Of a stretch of 64,000 nt of DNA, positions 45,291 through 57,255 are shown piece by piece. This DNA is from Aplectana chamaeleonis (Eukaryota; Nematoda; Chromadorea; Rhabditida; Cosmocercidae). The stretch is taken from NCBI GenBank assembly GCA_029168955.1, contig JAPDOI010000143.1:310001-374000 (forward strand), read 5' to 3'. The translations under genes and the position numbers were made by a program. Under the pieces are notes generated by a model. It made no database searches. It was not told the DNA's origin and saw only the letters and a program-made list of their open reading frames with translations. Positions within the stretch are counted from its first letter, which is position 1; the number at the start of each line of letters is the position of its first letter.

Positions 45291-45501
45291 GCCACACGGC
45301 TTAACCGGAGTTCATAAAAATTAAGGTCAAGCAATTCGTTGGGCAAAGTGCGTCCGTCATTGCGACCCCCATCCATTCGTGGCGAAGCTTTGCGACCCCC
45401 TCACTAACAATGGCCCCGCTAAATTCAAAGAAGATCCACCCACTTAACAGAGTCAAGCAATCCATTGGACACTTCGACATTATACTGTGGCTTCGACATT
45501 A

Positions 45502-45644
45502 TACTGTGCTTCTCTGGACTAAATTCCGGTACGCGATTGCGTTTCGACACGCTTTGCGGCCGCTCGCTTTCGAGTCGGACGAGTTTTCAGCTCCGCAGCC
45601 GCCGATCTGTTGACTCTAGGTGAGTTTTAGAAACTGGAAACTAA
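45502..45644 (+). repeat. 143-bp direct repeat, right
   Basis: Partner of 43694-43836. The LINE RT fragment follows immediately. The pair could be terminal repeats of a small retroelement, or 5' ends of two copies of one transcript unit (the shared GTGAGT donor favours the latter). Confidence 0.8.
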
Positions 45645-46237
45645 TGTTGAAAGATGGAATCTGCAGTAGTTCCCTATTGGTGGTTGACACAAACTCGGTG
45701 TACGTGTGTTCGAACATAAGTGCACCGAGTTTGCGGATGCTGGAGATTGTGAGCTATGTTTTGGATGGCTTCAACACCACCAAGCCTCAACGCACTGTTG
45801 GAGTAGCCCTCGACCTCACGAAGGCGTTTGACACTGTCAACTTGGGCGTACTGTCGGAGAAGCTATTGAGGTCCACCATCCCGCCTTGGCAGAAGCGATG
45901 GATTACTGCACTCATCAAAGGGCACCGAGCAAAAGTGCTGTTTCAGGGACATGTCTCTAATAGCATCCCGATCGCTGCCGGTGTCCCTCAAGTAGGAGTC
46001 ATATCGCCTGCTCTGTTCAGTCTTTACCTGGAAGATTTGCCCGTCCCCCCAAGTGACATCAAAGTCGTTGTTTATGCGGATGATATCACCATCCTGTGCC
46101 GAGACAGAGACATTAATATAGCTGCACGCAAGATTAATAGCTACCTCATCGTTCTGAAGAGCTTTCTCGATGATATGATGCTCACTGTCTCTGCCGCTAA
46201 ATCATCTGTATCAGTTTTCTCCAGTGACCCGTTGTGA
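45620..46237 (+). pseudogene. Non-LTR retrotransposon reverse-transcriptase fragment
   Basis: 205 codons from a GTG; the recognisable RT part starts at about residue 40. Palm motifs in order: ALDLTKAFDTVN (residues 63-74), GVPQVGVISPALFSLYLEDL (121-140) and VVVYADDITIL (149-159) with the YADD catalytic aspartates. Motif B normally reads GVPQGG; the second G is V here, likely damaging. The fingers domain and endonuclease are absent, and a TGA truncates it after SSDPL while the related frame seems to continue after a shift. It is a 5'-truncated LINE relic of the CR1/Jockey/RTE-like type; the clade is not assigned. Confidence 0.8.
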
Positions 46238-46410
46238 ATTGGGAAGACGCTCGTCTGCCTGCCGCACGTTTCCCTAAGCTGCTCGGCAAAAACTCTCGAG
46301 AAAGAGTATGTAGGAACTGTGGAATGGGCTAAAAAGCTAGAAGAGGCGGGTCTTGCCCGCGCCGACAAAATCGGGGGCCCAGCCTGGTGTCCCGGCCGGC
46401 CAACATATAA

Positions 46411-46476
46411 GAGCACTCACGAATGAGATGGAGACTGCGCCCTACGCCGCAGTCTCCATCTCGTTCGTGAGTGCTC
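46411..46476. repeat. 29-bp inverted duplication of the histone H4 leader
   Basis: GAGCACTCACGAATGAGATG at 46411 is the inverted copy of CATCTCGTTCGTGAGTGCTC ending at 46476; the arms continue to GAGACTGCG / CGCAGTCTC with a single mismatch. The right arm leads straight into the H4 5' UTR and ATG. Confidence 0.8.
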
Positions 46477-46496
46477 GACTCGACTTCAATCTCATC

Positions 46497-46583
46497 ATGT
46501 CTGGACGTGGAAAAGGAGGCAAAGGACTCGGCAAGGGAGGTGCTAAGCGCCATCGCAAGGTGCTCCGCGACAACATCCAGGGA
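46497..46583 (+). pseudogene. Histone H4 N-terminal fragment (29 codons)
   Basis: [20 protein letters not shown] and then KVLRDNIQG match the universal H4 N-terminal tail and start of helix 1 exactly. After codon 29 the sequence leaves H4 (ITKPAIRR is expected) and passes into GCGGTTTCGCGGCTCAAAAA, which also occurs at 47030-47080, so the gene was cut by a repeat junction. Upstream bases look like an authentic short leader. The histone fold is missing, so no functional H4 can be made; the frame stays open to 46667. Confidence 0.85.
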
Positions 46584-47252
46584 GCGGTTTCGCGGCTCAA
46601 AAAATTTGCTCCTGAGGGGGGTCTGAGTAAAATTAGCCTTTTCCACAGCTCGTGCCGTACCCTGTAGGGCACGCCCAACCTTCAGTGCCGCCGCTCAATT
46701 AGGACACCGCCGGGCGCACTACTCGGTCTGTTTTTTGTTGGAAATTTAAAGAAAATGAACAATTCACTTAAGAAGATGTAAAGTTTGAAAAAGAGGAACC
46801 TTTAAAAACTTTCAGAATGTTGATCTCCCGGCGGAGCTCAGACCCCCCCTCCACCTCTTCGCAGCTCAGGCAACTCCTCTGGATATCCACGCCCCGCGCG
46901 GTACTCTGGTGGCCTAGTGTGGTGGTCAATCGCACCCCCCCCCTGCTGCGATAGCACCATTTTCACTATTCTGGTCAGAGTAAGGTTTTCGCATAGTCAC
47001 GTCGTTACATGGGGTGGATATAAATAGCGGTTTAGCGGCTCAAAAAATTTGCTCCTGAGGGGGGGACTGAGTAAAATTAGCCTGAAATTTTAAGGAGTTT
47101 TTGGAAAAAATTTCGGATTTGGCTAAAAACTTGTATGTAGGGGTAATCTAGGGTCCTGAACACGAATCTCGAGTCAGTTTATCGAGCTTCTGAGGTTTAC
47201 TGTAGGTTACGGTTGGTACCAAACCATTTCGGGTGCAAAACCTACCTTAGTA
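46584..47252. other. Repeat DNA after the H4 fragment
   Basis: The segment GCGGCTCAAAAAATTTGCTC occurs twice (about 46592 and 47035), each followed by GAGTAAAATTAGCCT. No gene seen. Confidence 0.5.
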
Positions 47253-50200
47253 TTCAGAAAACAGACAAATGGACGTTAAATTGAACATTTGAAAAACGAA
47301 TAATCGAGTTTTCGACCAAATCGAAGTGGCAATTAATCACTCTTAAGAACGCTGGGACACAACGAGAAACCACCCAAATCTCGATCACAAGCTGATGCCC
47401 AGATTTTACTGGGTTCCTTCTCTCCTGAGAAATTCGAATTCATTTGATTGTAAAAAGTGCTCTATCATTCGAAACCACTATTACAAACTATTTGGAACTC
47501 ATTACGGACGGGTGGCGGCCAGGTGGGACGCCGCACGCGGCTGGGAGCTTGCGTTGCGTGTCGCGTCGCGGCGTACCAGCAGGCGTTGATTGAGTCATTT
47601 CCCTTCAACGAGATGTTTGGAAACACTCATATGATGGGTTCAGTGCAAGAAGTTGACATAAATGAGGTTGATAGAAGCGAGTGTCGGTACAGGGGGATAT
47701 CGGAGTACGGGGCGGAGTTGATTTCTCCGTCGGCCAATCGACAGACGTCTCTCCACCCCTTAAGACGTGGGTGATTGGTCGACGGAGGGTAAACCCCGCC
47801 CCGTACTCCCATCTCCCTGTGCCCGAGTGTCCATCGATAAATTAAGAATGACTTCTTTGCGCATGATTTAGAATGCCATCTTTCTGGGTTATTAGCAATG
47901 AGACTCGATGTCCTAGCAACCAAAGACAGTTCTTAAACTGAAATGCAGCCATTTTGTTTGTGTTGACTCCATGGTTCATCGACGAATCTAAGGTGGTACG
48001 CCGCGTCGCTTGTCTTCGCCGCGGGCGGCGTACCACCCTTCCCGCGCCCATTACGGACTTCCCGAACCCACACTGGGATTTCGAGAAACGGTTTATTGGG
48101 ACTTGTGGGAGAGACAAAAGAAACAGTTTGAAGACTCAAAATTTCTTCAAATGCCTCTGGGTAGATCAAAACAAATTCAAAAGTTCATTCTGTCATCATA
48201 TGTAAAAATTTGGGTGCTATGTGGGAAGGGGGCACTATGGCGCGATGGACTTGGCCACGCCCATTTTACTGTGCCGCACTAAATTTGAGCACCTACCTGG
48301 GTTTCTCCCTGCCAAAATCAGGAGAGTCATTGCGGCACGGAGAAGTGGGCGTGGCCAAGTGAGGTACGGCAGTGGCCCCCCCTTCCCTCATAGCACCAAA
48401 ATTTGAGCTTTTTCTGCTCAAAGTGTGTCCATGAAGGCTATTTGAGACACTGAACACGAATATGATGCCCGTTTTCAGTTTTTCGAAAAACTACGATGGG
48501 TTATGTTATACTTCGGCAACTCGAAAATTTTTGCGAATAATCGAGTTTTCGACCAAGTTGATTTTTCCGGAAACGGTTCTCATATTCATGTTCTCTTGAA
48601 GTTCAGAGGAAACAGTGTTTGGAAGATTCCCACCAATTTTTTTTAGGACGACTTTTGAAACTTCCAAATGAATTTTCCTGGACTATCACTTTCTACGGAC
48701 TTGAAGTAAAAGAAGTAGAAAATTCCGGATGAAAGTTAGTTTTGATAATCGTCTAACACGTTTCCTTGATTTTTCGATGGATGAACACGTTTGAAAATTA
48801 GAAACTGCCAGATAGGTTTGAACGAGGATTAGGGCAACTAATCGAATGATGTTTCGATTTTCCAAAAAAAATTCTCTGATGAGTGACCACCCTGAACTCG
48901 AACTGGACATTTGGAAAACAGTCTATTGAGGGTTGTGGGGGGGGGGGGAGCCACAAAAAAACAACTTGAAGTATTAAAATTCCACAAAGGCACCCGGTTA
49001 GATCAACAACGGAAAAAAGGAATCATCATCAACAACGGAAAAAGAGAATCATAAATATAATTCTGATCAAGAGAAGAGGCTATTCTGATCAAGAGAAGAC
49101 AAGAAGGTTTAGGATTAGGAAAATACAAAAATCCAATCGATGTGACGTCGATGCTGATGGGCGGCGGGCGCGTCTTCTAAGCTGCCCCACCACCATGCAG
49201 GCGCTGTGCTGAACGCTCATCCTCTCCTTCGTGGCACCCGCTAAGCAGAGCGCCTGCATGGGAATGGGGCAGCTTCGTAGCCCCCTATAGCCCCATAGTC
49301 AAGATTTTGATTATTTTTCTTGCCGTTGCGATTCTTTTTATATGTGATATAGGACTCTTCTTTTTTCTTTTCAATTTATTTGTATAAAAGAATATACTTG
49401 TGGTGTTCGGTGGTTGAAGCGAGACCAAGATTGCTAAAGCCTCTTTATTTGGCTGACGTTTCGGCGAATTTCGCCTTCTTCGGAGCCTGGAAAAACCGAA
49501 TTGAGATCCAAGAAACTTCCCTCCCAAACCCCATTTTATTCTACAGAGAAGGATTCACACGGAAGTGAACCATAAGAACGGAAGTCACAGATTATACCAA
49601 CCTTTGAAGGGGGCCAAGAGGTCCGGCAGCCTCGGATGGAAGTTGTTAGATGATTCTGAGGCTTCGCGGCTAATCATGTTCCAGAGGATGCGGAAAATTC
49701 TGCTCTGACATAAATCACTGGAATTCTTCCCCTGTTCCTGTCTCTGGAAACGAGATGCAGTCTTAACCATTCTGTTGTGGGAGCAAAAATATGATTGATT
49801 GGATTTTTCGGTCTGATGCGCGGGACAAGTATAGTGCTCATACGAAACATGAGGCTCGTATTCGGTTTTTCGGACGACTCCGGTGGTCCGCGGTAGAGAA
49901 ATAATATCACATCCTGCGTAGCCTAACGTGAGTGATTGGACAGGTGAAAACAAACTTCATATTTGTGTTCAGCACCCCAGAAGGTTCGCCTGTCGAAAGT
50001 TTCTACTCTCGTGACTTATAGTTGCGAGCTTGCGTTGCAGCTTTTCTAAATCTAGCTTTTGGCGAGGAAAACTGGCAGTTATCAGTACTAGTAGCATGGT
50101 AATCTGAGCAACGCAAACGCTTCATTTTGCTCAACTCGGCCTACACTAAAGTGGTCTCCTCTCTATGTGGAAATTTGATTGGTCGAGAATACGTGAGCAA

Positions 50201-53200
50201 TGCATCTCAGACACTTGAAGGTTCGTAAGACAGCACGAGGGGCTCACAACAGCAGTTACTCATTAGAGTAAGCCCCGTTTGTTCCCCCCAACTGCTGCTT
50301 AGGTCAGCACGTTGTGTCCTCTTGTTCCTCTGACTGCCCTAGCTGCTGCTCTATATAGTAGCCTAACGTGCTGTCACAGTTACCCCATCTGCTCCAGACG
50401 TCTCCTCAACTGCTGTATCTAATTTTGGTAACAACTGTTGCTGTTCCTTGTTTAAAGGCTGTTGCTCATATAGTAACCCAACTGCCTGCTAAGGGAAACT
50501 ATCCTGAGTCTGCCTCGCTTTCTGCAGGGGGTGGGGTGGTAGTTCCCCATAGGAAACCTTGAGGTTCTGTTTCCACCACAGCCTGCTGTGGGGGATCAGC
50601 CCCCACTACAGATAGCGGAAAAGTACTTCTCCAGCGGTCAAAATGAGTGACTTTCAGGGGATCACCCGAGTCCACCCTCTCTGCGTCTGCCTCAAAATGC
50701 AGAGTGAGGCACACCTTGAGATGGAGCTTTATAAACAATTTCTACGTAATTTCGTTTACGAGAAATTTCCGAAAGTTTTCGACAACCATTTCACAAATCC
50801 ATTGTCATTGTCTCCTTTAATCGAAGACCACTGCTGTAATTGCCGGTCTAAGCGCGGATTTCATCTAGCCGTTTCAGTGCTGGTGATAACAGCTGGACCC
50901 AAGCAGGCCGATTTTTACCAGTAAGATCATCTTCAATGCCGTTCTCTTCTTATTAAAAGGCGTTTGGGTGCGTTTTTTGGGGCGGTTCTGCCTCACAAGA
51001 CTAAGCCCCGACTGTCCGAGTACCGCACGAGGCGCTTCGCTGATCTAGTATTCTCAATCGCTCCTACATTGACTACTTACTACCTGTAGATCCTGAACGC
51101 CCCCCTCTAAGGATTGGAAGGAGCCAAGGTACTCTAGGTTTTTTATGAATATTGGAATCGAACAGTATGCCCTTTGTGTTTTGATTATTATTTGTGTTTT
51201 TGCATAGCGGTTACCGCTGGCCGTGCCAGCTTGATCCTCTATTAATCCAAAATCTGAAAAAAACCGCGGAAAACATGTGGTCTAAACAATTTCGATTCAT
51301 AGGCGAAGGGTCCCAGATACACGAGACTTGCTTTGTTTAATTAGCATAAAACCAATGAATTTAATGGGGCCTGCAGGTCACGGCCGCGCTTCGTCATCTA
51401 GATCACGTTTGGTGCACGAGGCAAGACAAAGGTTGGCGAGTACGAACTTGCTGCAGGCGCCTGTGGACAGCTAAGGATTGACCGCAAATCGCACTAGAAT
51501 TGCAACTTTAATACCGAAAAAATGGAAAAAATTTCTTTTTGTTTTTTTTTTAAATTTTGGTCTCTTCACCAATAAGGGCGGAAAACGAAACAGCCAAAAA
51601 ATCGAAAAATCAAAAACGCACACCCCTGGGTGCGACGTGTGCACGCCCAGGTTTAAGAGCTCTCCATGCTAATTATAAATATGCTCGTGAATACCAAATC
51701 GGACCACTTTGAGCAAAGTTATCGAAGTAGTATAGTTGTACGATTTCGAAAAAAAAAGTCGAACGAACGGAAATTGAAAATTTTTCGTTCAAAACTTTTT
51801 TTGACGATCGAATTTCGAAAAACATTCGAAATTTCGAAAGTCGTTCGCAATTTCGTTTTTTTTTTTCGAATTTCGTCAAAGTTTAGGATTTCTTCCAAAA
51901 CTCTGAGAATTTTGATTTTTTTGGAACCAGGCTCAACGCTTTATTTACAACGCTCAGTCAGGGATAGATCATTCCACGCGTTTTAAATTCTACTCAAGTC
52001 GGGATCTTGTAGAGTTCACGTAATAATTTTAGTCTGATGCATGGAGAGAAAACCTAAACAGGCAGCAGCGACTGTTAATCCATAAGTGTTCCATCATACT
52101 AATTTGCCAGCGGAGGTGCTCTAGGAGTTTCATCATGTTTCGACGTATCAATCTCCTGGGTATTCAGAGAACGTAATGGATGAACGGTGGCTGCTGCCTG
52201 TTTGGGAGGACCCATGAATGGACAAAGCTGCGACGATAGATCGCTACGCGCGATCGAAACCCCGTTGGCATGTGATGTCGCCAACACCGCGCGGCCAGCC
52301 GCCTGGTCCATGCGTCAGACTTAATCAAATACGGGAACCATATAGCCTTTCTCCCTTGAAAAGCACTACGAAGTGATGATTATCGGGCCTATCATGTCGA
52401 AGTGCATTGATCACTGTTATATTTTGCCATGACCGATCGCTCCACTGCTTGCACCGCCCGGACTCATGTGAGCGAGAAAGACGTTATTCCCTCTGTCCCA
52501 GGAATAACTTATTTGAGCAGACAATCGATTTGCTCACGCCCACGACAATTCAGCGAGGGGGAAAAACTAGGGTTCGAGGAGCGTTTGAAAAATCGGACGA
52601 ATTTTCGAAGAAAAAAAGGAAAAATCCGATTTCGAACGAACGAATAAAATTTGTTCGACGAAATTTTGAGCGAACGAAATTTGAAAGAATGACAGCAGGT
52701 GTTCCTCGAGCACCTGGTCGTCAATACGTGCTGCTCTTGTGCTCGAGGTGGAAGCGTCAATATATGCTGCTTCAAAACTCACGAACTTATGAGATACCGT
52801 CTACGCGGGGCGGGTATAAACCCATTTCGGATCAACATTATTGGAAAGTTTGCCACCACCGGGATCTTCTAACGGAATTTTCTCGAAAAAATACATCGGG
52901 GGACAAATTGGAAGCGTCAATTATGTGATTTTTTTATTCCAGAAGGGAAATGTTTGAAAAGCCGACGGCCCAGCGTCAGAACTTGGCCTCTATAGTTCAC
53001 ATTAGGAGAGAATCTAAGACGGCTTCTGGGCGTGAAGAACGTGTGAAGTCACGCCTGCTATTTTCCTGCAGAATTCATCAAACATCTAGTTTCCTGTAGT
53101 GAAATTCAGCTCTAGACAGGCTGATATTGCGATCATTACAATGCTGATTATGACGAAGTCACTTTTTTTCACGAGTCTTTAACTGCCTACGCTTCCAACT

Positions 53201-56200
53201 GTGAGAGTCCTCAAACTTGAGCTGCAACCCTCTGATGCAAAAGCAGCGAATATGAATATGAAATATTAGGATAAAACTTTCATTCGAAGAACTTGGGAGT
53301 ATATGCACTTGCATTGGCATCCACTTCGGCATCTCCAATCAGGGAGCGGTTCTTGTTTAGTCCCCTAGAAGGTCGCGTATCTGAAATTAAGATCAAATGA
53401 TGTTCGGTTCAGAGAATATCAAAGTAACTGATTCATACCGTTGATAAATCGTATCTAATAAGAAGTTTGGTGAGCTCTTTAAAGATAGCAGTAACTACTG
53501 AGGTGGCATTACCAGCTTCAAAGGCTGTTGAACTTCCAAGTGTCTGCTGAACAATGAGGAAAGCAAGAAGGAACGCACAAGGGAACATTCTGAAAAAAAA
53601 ACTCTCAGTAGTGTTGTTAAGTTGTTGAGTTTGAAGAAAGAGGAAAACTGAAGTGATGTAAGCTAAAACTCCGCATCGCCTATTAGGCCTAATTACTAGA
53701 TACTGTTTTCGACAGAAAACCTATTTCTGCTTCTCAACAACTGTATCAGTCTAGACCACACTGAAAATACTTCGCTATTCAACAATATTTCCAAGCCGAG
53801 ATATCAAAACACGCCAAAAATCACATCTAGAAAACTGAAATCGGAAATCAGTGAATCGACAACTGGATTTTTTTTTCGCGCGAAGGGCACATTCAGTTGT
53901 GCTAATATTGTACATGACATGCCGAGTATTCACTGTGCCGCCGAATCTGACAAATCTCTGCGATCATGTAGGATCAATCCGAAAAAATTCCACTAGAACC
54001 TTACTTTTCCGCAATCACGCAAGATACCCTGTCTCACTGAACAATGATTAAATGTAGACAATCTGAATCGAATCTTTTTTCCACGTATTGTCTTACGGTG
54101 TACACTGGTAAGCTGACCTGGTAACGATCTATATGGCAAAGTGATTGGTCTAGGAGGGAGACGCTCTATGAACTTCAAGGTTTGTGACAAGGGAAGTGTT
54201 TAGAGTGGTAAACGCATCTGCGAAAACGACCAGTATCGTTAGTATCTCTTCCGGCTCAATAGTAAAAATGCGCAGTATCCCGCCCCGAGCTGCGGGTTCG
54301 AACAAGTTATGAGCATTTTTCAAGCCGGGTATCAGGCATTTTTTTTTTGCGAGTTTCAAAAAATTTTCCCGGATTTAACCCAAAACTTGTATGTAGGGGT
54401 AATCTAGGGTGGTGAACACGAATCTGGAGTCCATTTGTCGAAGTTCCGAGGTTTACTGTAGGTTACGGTAGGAAACATGTCATTTAGGGGGCAAACGCCA
54501 CCTTAGTATTTTGAAAACCGACAAACGGACGTTTAATTCGTATTCTCCACTCCGAATAACCCCCGTATACAATTTTTGAGTAAAATCTGAGATTTTGACC
54601 AAACTACCGTATACCCACCGTAATCTATCGTAATTAGCAAAAAATCGAGAAACGGACTCCAGATTCGTGTTCAGCACTCCAAGTAACCTCCAGAGCCACA
54701 ATTGGAGCAATATCTACCGTAGCACTCCGAAAATCTCGATAGTGGCGTTTTTCCCATGAAAATTTACCCGGTTGGGAAGCTTTGAACGAAATTAGCCGAA
54801 AACTTCGGAAAATCGACTAATAAACTACAAATTCGTGATCAGCGCCCCAAAAAACCTCCCGGTGAAAATTTTAAGTCAAATGTTGAACATTTTTCCAAAA
54901 CGCTTCCAGAGCCCCCTAATCGGTATAAATATTCGCCCAACCGTAAATTCGTACAAGTCCAACGCTGTCACTCTGGACAAAGTACGGAAAATGTGCCTTC
55001 ACCCAAATTGTGCTCAGGGTGGTAGTTTTGGGCGCTGAACACATTCATGGGGTCCGTTTCCGAATTTTCGAAAGAATAATGTCCTTTTTGGAGGGTACAA
55101 AAAGCACAAAAAACGACCTTTTCAAGCATGTAACTTGTTGGAACCTGCAGCTCAAGGCTGGATACTGCACAGTTTTACTATTCAGCCACTAGAGATACTA
55201 ACCATACTAGTCGTTTTGGCAGATGCGTTTACCACTCTAAACACTTCCCTTGTGAGGGGCTTAAAGGCACAGTACACCCTCAGACATGAATTTTGAGATT
55301 TCTATGTAATTGTGTAGAAGTCCCCTCCTGTATAACACGTGCCAAGTGCGAGATCTCAATTCTTCCAAATAAGCGAGATATAAGCGACCACCACAGGCCC
55401 GACCTCCTTCGCTCACCACCACAGGCCTGACCCCCTTCCTGATTTTCGAGCTCGATATCGGCGGGACAAATGAATGAATTTCAACCGAATCTACGTTCTT
55501 CAGTCCATTGCTGGACTGTCTCAATCACCTGGTTCACTCTATCGTAACGACTGCGAATGAAGAGAAATCCAGACCTAAGACAACTCGTCCATCAATTTTC
55601 TACCCTCACAACATAGGCATCTTTGAAGATACAGTCCAGCCTCAGAGGTAATTTTTGATATTATAGTCCGGTCGTCGCCTATAGCAACCCTACCAAGCGC
55701 GAAATCTCAATTCACTCAAATAAGCGAGAAAAAGCTAGGAAAATGTCGGCCACGCCCACTTGAAAGAAAAAATGGGTAACGCCCACCGCCAGGTTTCCGA
55801 CCCCAATAGGGAAGAGACGCGCGAATGATTTTATTCAAAACCTATGTTCTTCAATTTTTCTTTCGGCCTGGCTTTATATTGTGGCCTGCTACAGAACGAT
55901 GGCTGCGAATAACGAGGAAATAAAGTCTCGAGGCAACTCGTCCGAGAAATTCTAGCCGTTCCAAATCGAACTTTTTAGGGAGACGTAACTCCGTTCGTGG
56001 TGAGTTCCCGATTCTGAAAACACCATTGTGATCAGCGTGAAATTTTCTCCAAGATAGACGGAAAAACGAAAAATCGATTTCGAGGTTGGACTGTGTCTCT
56101 AAAGAGCCATAAGTTTGTTCATAGGGGGTCTTAGACGATTTCAGAGTTATGGCTGTGATCAGCGCGAGACTCTCTCCAGCATCAGCACTAAATGTGGAAA

Positions 56201-56366
56201 ATAATTTTCTGGGTTCCCTGTGCCTTTAAAGGCAGCATACAGGCTTAAAAATGGTATCGATTTTATGGTCTGAAGCGAAGGTTTGGAATTGCTAGTATTG
56301 AGATTTGAAAAGAAAACCCCGGAATACTCAAAAAAAATGAAGTGACAAAAGATTGTTTTTTTAATT
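47253..56366 (-). repeat. Right arm of the 24.7-kb inverted duplication
   Basis: Reverse complement of 31687-40823 in the same internal order. Its length is about 23 bp less because of scattered indels; for example, the left arm has an extra GTTGCGTCC near 40063. Frames that mirror the left arm (such as 49585-49953, 50499-50738, 52407-52928) carry no recognised domain. Confidence 0.9.
53280..53588 (-). CDS. Small secreted-peptide gene, right-arm copy
   Basis: Mirror copy of 34473-34781: ATG at 53588, shared acceptor at 53381, model A stop 53359-53357, model B stop 53282-53280. Exons and introns are base-for-base identical to the left copy as far as I can compare, whereas differences appear from about 53265 outward (for example GCTGCTTTTGC versus GTTGCTTATGC). 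The two copies are transcribed toward each other across the spacer. Confidence 0.6.
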
Positions 56367-56886
56367 TTGTTGGAAACGGACAACGCGCTCGCAAAGGCAC
56401 ACGAGCACAAATATGATTGGAATATCGATGGTACTCCACTCGCGTGGCCGGGTGCTGAACGTGCACGTCGTTTGAAGCCTTTAGAGCGAGCCCAAACCAC
56501 ATTTTTCGAGCAAATCAAAGTCCTGGTCTCCCACCTGGCGGGTAAAGCTTCAAGGCTAGGTCAGCTTTGTCGGAGATGTTGTTTTACCTTTTATACACTA
56601 GATTCATGATATTATGGGTGAGCCTGTTTCTAATTTTGCTGCTTGTAATTCCCTGAACCATGAAAGCTTACCGGGTGAGAGAAGAGCATCCTTACGGCAA
56701 ATATGATATACGATTCACAGCATTTGACCTGCGAACATTATATGCGGGCTACTGGTAGTCTTTAACGACAATTCCGTGAACATGTACGCTGCACAGACGT
56801 TTAACCCCCGATTCCTACAGGTGCATCAGCTACATTATGTGAGCAGTGAAGAAATGCGGCACGGTCGACTCGGTGCGCAGTCGATA

Positions 56887-57143
56887 GTACAGTTCACCTC
56901 CGCACTGCCGTTCAGTCCGCAAAGTGCACGCTGATTGCGAAATCGTGCTGCGGCGCGGTTGCGAGTATCCTCAGACAGTGATGTGGGATCACCCGGCCGG
57001 TTTTGGCCTTTGGTGCCCGAGTGATCCCACCGCCCGGGTGATCCTATATCTCTGTCTGAGGATACTCGCAACCGCGCCGCAGCACGATTTCGCAATCAGC
57101 GTGCACTTTGCGGACTGAACGGCAGTGCGGAGGTGAACTGTAC
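56887..57143. repeat. Perfect 92-bp inverted repeat
   Basis: 56887-56978 and 57052-57143 are exact reverse complements (starting GTACAGTTCACCTCCGCACT). The 73-bp loop contains its own GGGATCACCC / GGGTGATCC pairing. No mismatch was found, in contrast to every other foldback in the window, so it is recent, actively homogenised or selected. It is GC-rich, unlike its flanks. Confidence 0.9.
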
Positions 57144-57255
57144 GATGAATTCTCAGAGCACTAACGTTCAGAATTATCTTTTCGGAAACAGAAGGAATCC
57201 AAGGTGTTAACGGCTGGCTGCAAACAAAAGAAGGAAAAAAATTGAAGATTTTGTA

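Larger units (their letters stand above)
40824..47252. other. 6.4-kb spacer of the giant palindrome
   Basis: Unique relative to the arms except for shared dispersed repeats (AACACGAATCTC, GGGCGTGGCC). It holds a basic repeat-coding frame, 143-bp direct repeats, a LINE RT fragment and a histone H4 5' piece. Two related CCTTCGGGTCCCTAGCCCG motifs lie near 40830 and 41445-41490. Confidence 0.6.

Noticed and set aside
52407..52928. A 173-residue protein gene in the right arm
   Set aside because: The matching left-arm frame is interrupted differently (35151-35549), part of it is Lys/Arg/Phe low complexity, and no motif is present.
31687..56366. Exact assembly mirror or self-chimera
   Set aside because: The arms differ by many substitutions and small indels and have distinct inner and outer flanks. 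Coverage data would still be needed for certainty.
31687..56366. Polinton/Maverick or other giant DNA transposon
   Set aside because: No DNA polymerase B, integrase, ATPase or capsid-like frame is present in arms or spacer, and the inverted arms are far longer than terminal repeats of those elements.
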